From positions 69,583 to 92,778 of the forward strand of contig VHZZ01005425.1 of the NCBI GenBank assembly GCA_009801015.1: a stretch of DNA of 23,196 nt, in the 5' to 3' direction. The notes below the pieces were generated by a model. The model had not been told where the DNA came from. It worked only from the letters and a program-made list of their open reading frames with translations, and searched no databases. The position numbers were made by a program, and so were the translations under genes. Positions 17,846-23,196 of this stretch are shown one piece after another. The stretch is from Silene noctiflora (lineage: Eukaryota > Streptophyta > Magnoliopsida > Caryophyllales > Caryophyllaceae). Every line of letters begins with the position of its first letter. Positions within the stretch are counted from its first letter, which is position 1.

Positions 17846-18827
17846 TTTCGATGTAGAGCGAGTCGTTGTTCACTCAATCAAACACATTTATAATCGTAAC
17901 AAACAACTAGATAGCAAGTGGCTAAGTCGAGGTCGATCCACGGAACAGTGTGCTTTGGGTTCCAAGCGTATCTATTTTTATTTATGAAAGTGTCACAATT
18001 AATAGATTTGGTTTTAAACTACACAAATGAATTGAAACAACGATAATAAGATGTAAACAATTAAAGGAAAGCACTAGGGTGTCATGGGTTCATAGGAGTA
18101 ATCAATAGTTTCTACACATGTGAAGCTAAATTGGGTCAATGTTGTAGTCGGACTATGAACCGAGGCTCTAGATCTTACGACTCTATCTAGGTCGATTCGG
18201 GTTAGCTCTCGCATACACCATTACTACCCACTAACATAGTGCATGGTCTAACAATTCCTAAGGCTCTCGATCTTATAGGAGTGTTGAATAGATAGGGATT
18301 CATAAAAGTTTGTCAAATAAGCATTTCATAAAACACTTAATATGCTCTAGTTGAAACAACAAAATAGATCCATTTTGAAAGACTCAACAAACATAAATTC
18401 TACCCTTTAATCATACCCTACTCCGCCATTAACCCAAGCAAGTTTACTACTCACTAATCATCATGAGAACTATGCTACTAGCAATCACCAACAAAGAAAC
18501 TAAACTAAGCATGATGATAATAAGCAGGTAAGTACAAAGGATTAAGGAATGATAAGAAGTGTACCAACTTAGAAAGTAAAGATGAACATAAATAAAGGTG
18601 GATCCTTGCATAAATATAGAGACTTGTCACTTAGTCTTCAAATACATTCCCAAGAAATCGAAATGTAAACTACTAAAGGTGTGATTTGAAAGAACAATTA
18701 TTGAAAGATTAAAGTGCTTTGTGGAAAGATTAAAGACTAATCTACACCTAATCTAAGAGAGTGTTGTAATCTAAGGGGGGCTTCCTAAGACTAATGAAGC
18801 ATAACTCTAGAATTAATACAAATAGGG

Positions 18828-18835
18828 TATTTATA
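18828..18835 (-). promoter_or_regulatory. TATA box of LTR B
   Basis: The minus strand reads CCTATAAATACCC. The nearest palindrome lies 87 bp upstream, the same distance as in LTR C and within a base of LTR A. Confidence 0.65.
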
Positions 18836-18921
18836 GGGGTTACCATATTACGACTAACTAAGGGCTCAAATGAAGGAACAGCCTATTCAGAGAGTCCATA
18901 GGCATGCCAGGTTTCTGGGCA

Positions 18922-19090
18922 ACTCGTGGGGATTGGCCAGAAATGGCCATCCCAGCTTTCCAACTCGTGTGATCGGGTGGCTGACTCACTCGAGTCAGTA
19001 GATGAGTCGCTCGAGTCCTTTGCTGACTCGCACGAGTCAGTCATTCTTTCTTCCTTTCTTGGCCTTGGCTGACCCAGAACTCGCTGGGAT
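18922..19090 (-). repeat. Palindrome array in LTR B
   Basis: Dodecamers in + coordinates start at 18922 (ACTCGTGGGGAT), 18963 (ACTCGTGTGATC), 18984 (ACTCACTCGAGT), 19005 (AGTCGCTCGAGT), 19026 (ACTCGCACGAGT) and 19079 (ACTCGCTGGGAT). The steps are 41, 21, 21, 21 and 53 bp. Three have both arms; the outer ones are half-sites. Confidence 0.75.
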
Positions 19091-19213
19091 TCATCCTGAG
19101 TCTTGGGATTGGCATCCTAGCTCCCAAAAGCTTGTTTTATTGACCTACGGGTCCATTATGCTTTGCCTTTTCTTCATGATAATCCTTTAGACTCACCAAC
19201 TAGATGTCAATGT

Positions 19214-20608
19214 CTAAAAAGGACAGGAATTCCGCCTCTTTTTTCTCCTCTCCAACAAAACGTATATAGATGCACTTGGAAAACAAATGTTAAGCAATTG
19301 ACTAAGTAAATGGCTATAAAATACCGTAATAGCATGGAAAATGAGGTGGGCTAAGGGGTAAAGGTACATGAATAATGACCACATTAGTAGCACATGCACC
19401 GTCTTCGAACGTAGCATGGTCAAGTAAGAGTAAAGCCAAGCCTGGAAAATAAACAACAAAAACGAGCTTTCAAAAAACAAGCCACAATCAAACCACAAAA
19501 GAAACTTAAAAAACAAAACAAAGAAATATACAAAAAAAATTATTCATACCATTAAGATGATGCATAGGACCAACTAAATCAGGGTCACTCCACTCCGCCA
19601 TCGTATCTGGATAAACCGCAGCGTAAAGGTAGTGAGTAAACAGGTCCAAAGTAGGGGTCACCCAGTCGTAGAGACCCAAAGCACCCAAGTCGTCGAACAA
19701 GGGAAGCAACTTAATCGACAAGAGCCCCACTTTTCGCCAAAGTAAGTGGAGCCCAAGAAGTACCACTGACAGAGTCGGGCTTCCTCCTTGTCTGCACGGG
19801 CCTCTGCCTCAGCAGTACCCTCTACCGCTGCAACTTCAATACCAACTCTCGCCCTGAAGTGATATCTCACATAAGAACTCGCCATCGTGAATGGGGTCAG
19901 GTCATTTGGCGGAGGCAGAATGTCACCGATCAACCTCTTTATGCCGCAGAGATACCCTCTCTCGTGTCTCCGTAAACTCAACCGTCGTCTCACCGTAAGG
20001 AAAACCGGACACTACAACAAAGTCCTCCAAGGTGATGTCGATCTCCCCAAACGGCATGTGAAAAGACGACGTTCTGTCCCAATAGTGATCGATCATCGCG
20101 CAAATCTTACAAAGATTCGATCGAATCATGCATCGGTGGATGTCACATTAAGCAGTGAGTAGTAGGCCCATCGCCGACCTATCTATCAATGTCTTACTTC
20201 AAGCCCTCTCTCAAGACGTCATAGTACCCTAGATAAGTCGAGAATCCCAAAAAAGGCTTGATACCCACCACCGCCTGAAATCAAAACAAGATGGGATCGG
20301 ATCGCTTATTTAGGCTAAACAAAAAGAAAATGACTACACAATCAAAGAGAAATGAACAAACTTACCAGGCCCTCATGGGCACAATATGAGATGTAAGCGT
20401 CTAGATGCAACAACAACTGGATACCGACTCAGCCCTGGGCCCACTCTAGAGTGGCCCGCATGTTGGAAGCTTGAACCTGTCGAGCCTTCCACGCCCTGAC
20501 AAAGGTGTCGTCCTCCTCCATCTCTTGGCCCCGCGAGACTGCATAGGTCGTCAAAATCCCTTGTCAAGAACACGAACGAACCCCTCAAACGTCCTCCTAG
20601 AACCCCTT
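19214..20608 (-). pseudogene. Plant mobile domain (PMD) protein pseudogene, multi-exon
   Basis: On the minus strand, 20608-20366 contains MEEDDTFVRAWKARQVQASN and MRATLEWAQG, a stop, then LLHLDAYISYCAHEGL and a GTAAG donor. The intron is 20365-20275. The next exon (20274-19551) reads AVVGIKPFLGFSTYLGYYDV, then stops, then CAMIDHYWDRTSSFHMPFGE and IDITLEDFVVVSGFPYGETT, the signature of the PMD (PF10536, MAIN/MAIL-like), then RLIGDILPPPNDL and LPLFDDLGALGLYDWVTPTL. After a second intron (donor near 19549, acceptor 19444-19442), 19441-19325 reads WLYSYLTMLRSKTVHVLLMW. Frameshifts near 19935 and 19750 and several stops disable it. PMD genes occur both as host genes and as passengers in transposons. 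The N-terminus is cut by LTR T3 at 20609. It lies between LTR B and T3 with no transposon ends of its own seen. Confidence 0.75.
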
Positions 20609-20639
20609 TGTAATACCTCGGGTATTCTGGTCTTAGGGC

Positions 20640-20761
20640 ACTCTATCGAGTAGCGGGTACTCTATCGAGTAGATTGTATGTAGTTTCTGGTGTACATTCT
20701 GGAGTGTGTGTACTCGATCGAGTGAGTGGTACTCGACCGAGTGTCTCGTACTCAATCGAGT
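20640..20761 (+). repeat. Palindrome array in T3 LTR
   Basis: Dodecamers start at 20640 and 20659 (both ACTCTATCGAGT), 20712 (ACTCGATCGAGT), 20731 (ACTCGACCGAGT) and 20750 (ACTCAATCGAGT). The steps are 19, 53, 19 and 19 bp, exactly those of T1, although the filler bases differ greatly. Confidence 0.88.
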
Positions 20762-20812
20762 GTCCGATTTTTTATGAGTTTTGACGTGGGTTTGATTATA
20801 CTAGTGGAGAAG

Positions 20813-20820
20813 TATAAAAG
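20813..20820 (+). promoter_or_regulatory. TATA box of T3 LTR
   Basis: TATAAAAG lies in GAAGTATAAAAGATT, 51 bp after the last palindrome, and corresponds to that of T1. Confidence 0.7.
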
Positions 20821-22108
20821 ATTATTTCGTCAGTTCTCTTTTCATTTTACACTGTTATTCTCTAAAACTTTCATAACTTCAAATGAAGCTCTCCAAGTAT
20901 CCATTGTTATCATCCAATCCATAGCTAGGGTTCGTAACTTTTGGGGATTTTCACATCCTTACGGTCACCGGTGTTTGGGTAAGTCGTCTATGTTGTTTTT
21001 ATGTTATTTTGTTAAGTTTGGTCTAACCCTAATTTGGGTGATTTGGGGGTTTTGGGTAGAAATTAGATTATGATGTGTAGTTGTTTATTATTGTTGTAGG
21101 TGACGATGTGGTACTCTTCTACATTTGTATGATTGGCTGCAGTCATCACACCTTATCAAATAATATTTCTACTCAACTAACTAACAAGTAGAAAGTATAG
21201 GTCGGATCTCAAAGGACGAGTTATCAAATGCAAGTAGTTATGTCTTTGTGTCACAAATTGGGTTGAGATGAAAAATAGAATGCTACAACGAAAATGTAAA
21301 CAGATGAAATAACAAAGGATGCAAGTAAACGTAGAGATGTAAACAATTGATTAAAGGCACCAGGGTGTCATGGGTTCATAGAGAAAACATGGTATGATCA
21401 TAATAATGAATCCGGTAAATGATTGTAGTTGTGTAGGGATCAAGTTCATTTATATCTTACAATCCCTAGGGAGACTTAGGTCATAAAGTCGATTTGATTT
21501 ATAACTTACGACACCTACAACGACTTGGTTCTCCCAATTCAACACTATGAATGGTCTAACAATCCTCGATTTGATTTATGTCTTACAAGTCTTGTTAAAA
21601 GGATAGAGAATCATGCTAGGTTGTCAATCAAACATTTCATCAAATATAACATGTGCATAAGATGAAGAACATAACAAACAATCATTCATATGAACTCATC
21701 AAGCATATATCTAACCTATGGTTACTCCCCTAATCCCACACTAACCCGAACTAGAGGACTACTCACACATCATCATGGTAAACATGTCATAAATGGTGTC
21801 GATCATCTTAACAAGCATAGACATGATGGTAGAATGAAACAGTTAATAAAAGAGTAAGTAAATGATTAAGTAAAGAGTAAGAGGATTATACCAACTAAAG
21901 ATGAACAAGGAAATAGAGTAATAATAGAAGAAAGCTTTTATTAATGATGAAGAGTTGTCAATTCTCCACACCAAAACCCAATAATTCTTCAATTACAAAC
22001 TAGATCTAAGATTGCTTGAATAACAAGGAAAGGATTAATATGTAATTAAACTAATATAAGCTAAGAGAGAGTCTCTAAGTATGTGTCTCTTTATCTTAAT
22101 ACATAGGC

Positions 22109-22116
22109 TATTTATA
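22109..22116 (-). promoter_or_regulatory. TATA box of LTR C
   Basis: The minus strand reads AGTATAAATAGCC, homologous to LTR A. The nearest palindrome lies 87 bp upstream. Confidence 0.65.
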
Positions 22117-22202
22117 CTAAGTACAAGTATTAGGGTAAACTAAGGGCTTAAATAACGATTAGTCCCCTTACGAAGATCCAAGGAAATGCTAGAGCCAGAG
22201 CA

Positions 22203-22374
22203 ACTCGTGGGAGTCCTTGCTTTGAACGAGAAAGCATCCTATTGGGGAACTCACGTGAGTCCTATGGAACTGGAACGAGTTGGGCTGCAACTCGCACGAG
22301 TCAGCCTACAGCTTCCTTGCTTCTTGGCCTTGCTGCCCCTAAAATCGTGGGGGCTACTCTGGACTCGTGGGGGC
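22203..22374 (-). repeat. Palindrome array in LTR C
   Basis: Dodecamers in + coordinates start at 22203 (ACTCGTGGGAGT), 22249 (ACTCACGTGAGT), 22269 (ACTGGAACGAGT), 22290 (ACTCGCACGAGT), 22342 and 22363 (ACTCGTGGGGGC). The steps are 46, 20, 21, 52 and 21 bp. This mirrors LTR A with one unit fewer. Confidence 0.75.
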
Positions 22375-22640
22375 TCCTATTCATTGCCCAAATACTTCTT
22401 CTATCTATTATCGTCTTTATTCTCAATCCATCCTTGTTGCTTGGTCGTTAAATGCGATCAATTTAGCTCTGAAATGCTCAGTGAATGCAAGGTTGGCACT
22501 CTTTTCCTACCAAAAGCACCAAAATCTCATAGAATAGCAAATAGGTAGCTAAAGATAAGAAACCACCCTAATGCATACATAAAATCATGTAGAACAAGGC
22601 TAGTTAGGAGACTAAATGTGCGTGAATACGAGTCACATAA

Positions 22641-22779
22641 AATATCCCCAAACTGGACCTTTGCTCGTCCCGAGTAAAGAGGTGACTAAAATTAAGACCT
22701 TTATTTAACTAATCTAATAACATAGCCGAAGTGAGACAATTAGCAGGTCTTGCTCCGCCCCTTCAACTCACAATAAGAC
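22641..22779 (-). mobile_element. Internal stub of element C with polypurine tract
   Basis: The minus strand carries TTTGGGGATA (22652-22643) and text matching element A at about 645-770 (GGGGCGGAGCAAGACCTGCT, GTCACCTCTTTACTCG). It is cut at about 22779 by the start of LTR T4. Confidence 0.75.
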
Positions 22780-22900
22780 TTTAATACCCGTCCTTGTTAG
22801 GGACCATTTGACCGTCGTTGACTGAGCATTGATGCTTGTTTAGACCATTGTTGGTCCCTGGGTTTTATTCCTTCGTTATAGTACCCCTTGGAGTTAGGAG

Positions 22901-22992
22901 GCTCTATCTAGCGGAGGCTACTCGATCGAGTAGCTTAGTCACTCGATCGAGTATAGGCCACATGATTGAGTAAGTTAGTTACTCGATCGAGT
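22901..22992 (+). repeat. Palindrome array in T4 LTR
   Basis: Dodecamers start at 22901 (GCTCTATCTAGC), 22920 and 22941 (ACTCGATCGAGT), 22960 (ACATGATTGAGT) and 22981 (ACTCGATCGAGT). The steps are 19, 21, 19 and 21 bp with no long gap. The array ends about 20 bp before the TATA-like sequence. Confidence 0.85.
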
Positions 22993-23012
22993 AACTAGAG
23001 TCCAGCGGTAAA

Positions 23013-23020
23013 ATATATAT
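23013..23020 (+). promoter_or_regulatory. TATA-like box of T4 LTR
   Basis: An AAATATATATATCG run follows the last palindrome by about 20 bp. It is A/T-rich and plausible as a core promoter, but less specific than those of T1 and T3. Confidence 0.4.
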
Positions 23021-23196
23021 ATCGCAATATTGTGAAACCCAAATCATTTCATTTATTTTCTCCTAAACCTAGATGTCGTCGCCTATCTGTTCCTTCACCT
23101 AAGTTCATCCTTTTGGAAGCCAGAGGGAGTTGGGTCACCAGGGGGATTGGAGCATGTGTCGGGTAGCGGTCTTGCTGCCGGAATACTTTGTATAGG

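Larger units (their letters stand above)
17852..19200 (-). mobile_element. 5' LTR of element B (Athila-like)
   Basis: The LTR ends (minus) at 17852 in GCTCTACA next to the primer-binding site. It holds a palindrome array (18922-19090), a TATAAATA box (18828-18835) and a U5 sharing text with LTRs A and C (CCATGACACCCTAGTGC, GATCGACCTCGACTT). The first 200 bp or so of the A-type U3 have no counterpart, so the upstream limit (about 19200, perhaps TGACATCTAG) is approximate and B may be 5'-truncated or a different subfamily. The PMD pseudogene abuts it. Confidence 0.75.
20609..21142 (+). mobile_element. Chromovirus LTR T3, truncated on the right
   Basis: The start TGTAATACCTCGGG matches the T1, T2 and T4 LTR starts. 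A palindrome array and TATAAAAG box follow. The part from TTGACGTGGGTTTGATTATA to CCCTAATTTGGGTGATTTGG and GTATGATTGGCTGCAG aligns with T1 at about 2630-2990. It stops at about 21142, where the 3' end of LTR C begins, so C's element inserted into T3. Confidence 0.75.
21143..22640 (-). mobile_element. 3' LTR of element C (A family, inverted)
   Basis: Read on the minus strand, it starts at 22640 as TTATGTGACTCG, right after TTTGGGGATA, and is collinear with LTR A throughout: TTTGGTAGGA(A/G)AAGAGTGCC, the array, GTATAAATAGCC, TTCTTGGGTTTT-type text, CCATGACACCCTGGTGC and GTTTACATCTC. It ends near 21143 in GGTGTGATGA; the last bases differ from A. It is a second copy of the same family on the opposite strand, about 20 kb away, so the pair forms a large inverted repeat. 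Confidence 0.8.
22780..23196 (+). mobile_element. Chromovirus-type LTR T4, runs off the window
   Basis: The start TTTAATACCCG resembles TGTAATACC of T1 and T3. It has palindromes (22901-22992) and a TATATATAT box near 23013. Downstream, CTCCTAAACCTAGATGTCG resembles a transcript leader. The rest of the LTR and any coding part lie beyond 23196. Sequence similarity to T1 and T3 outside the start and the array is low, so it is a different family. Confidence 0.55.

Noticed and set aside
20010-20018. CACTACAAC as another CACTA terminus
   Set aside because: It lies inside the PMD coding text (reverse of EDFVVVSG) and has no subterminal repeats or partner end.
22186-22548. 120-codon ORF across LTR C
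   Set aside because: It lies in the U3 of an LTR over the palindrome array and is antisense to LTR transcription; the homologous LTR A has no matching open frame that I can see.

Overview
The window reads as intergenic DNA of a flowering plant genome, most likely a eudicot. It is packed with nested, decayed transposable elements: chromovirus (Tekay/Del-type Ty3) and Athila-like LTR retrotransposons, CACTA DNA transposons, a plant mobile domain (PMD) pseudogene and a captured fragment of a plant kinesin-5 gene with GT..AG-type introns. I see no intact host gene, no RNA gene and nothing bacterial. I cannot name the species.

Layout, left to right. 1-772 is the 3' internal tail of a large element (A), followed by its polypurine tract and its + strand 3' LTR (773-2312). 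2313-7402 is the 3' end and 3' LTR of a + strand chromovirus (T1); a 3.6-kb CACTA transposon (3053-6689) sits inside that LTR and carries kinesin-5 exons. 7403-12905 is a minus-strand chromovirus (T2): truncated 3' LTR, then chromodomain, integrase, RNase H, reverse transcriptase, protease and gag, all with stops and frameshifts. Upstream of gag lies an array of twelve 12-bp palindromes (12968-13304). 13658-14489 is the left end of a second CACTA element. 14490-15919 is a + strand LTR (D), cut by a third CACTA-like end (15920). About 15990-19200 is a minus-strand element (B) with a repeat-rich acidic ORF remnant, a tRNA-Asp primer-binding site and its 5' LTR. 19214-20608 is a broken PMD gene. 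20609-21142 is a truncated chromovirus LTR (T3), interrupted by the minus-strand LTR of an A-family element (C, 21143-22640, with a short internal stub). 22780 to the end is a fourth chromovirus-type LTR (T4).

The most interesting signal is not a gene. Palindromes of the form ACTCG-NN-CGAGT occur in every chromovirus-type LTR here and also in the unrelated A, B and C LTRs. They recur every 19-22 bp, in groups usually separated by one gap of about 51-53 bp, just upstream of a TATA box. T1 and T3 have identical spacing (19/53/19/19). LTR D has the same layout with a different flank, CCCCGATCGGGG. This looks like a promoter module shared, or arrived at independently, by different retrotransposon lineages. 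The second highlight is the CACTA transposon carrying several spliced-type exons of a kinesin-5 motor gene.

None of the elements looks able to move by itself from what is visible here. Positions of LTR ends are by eye and are approximate where stated.
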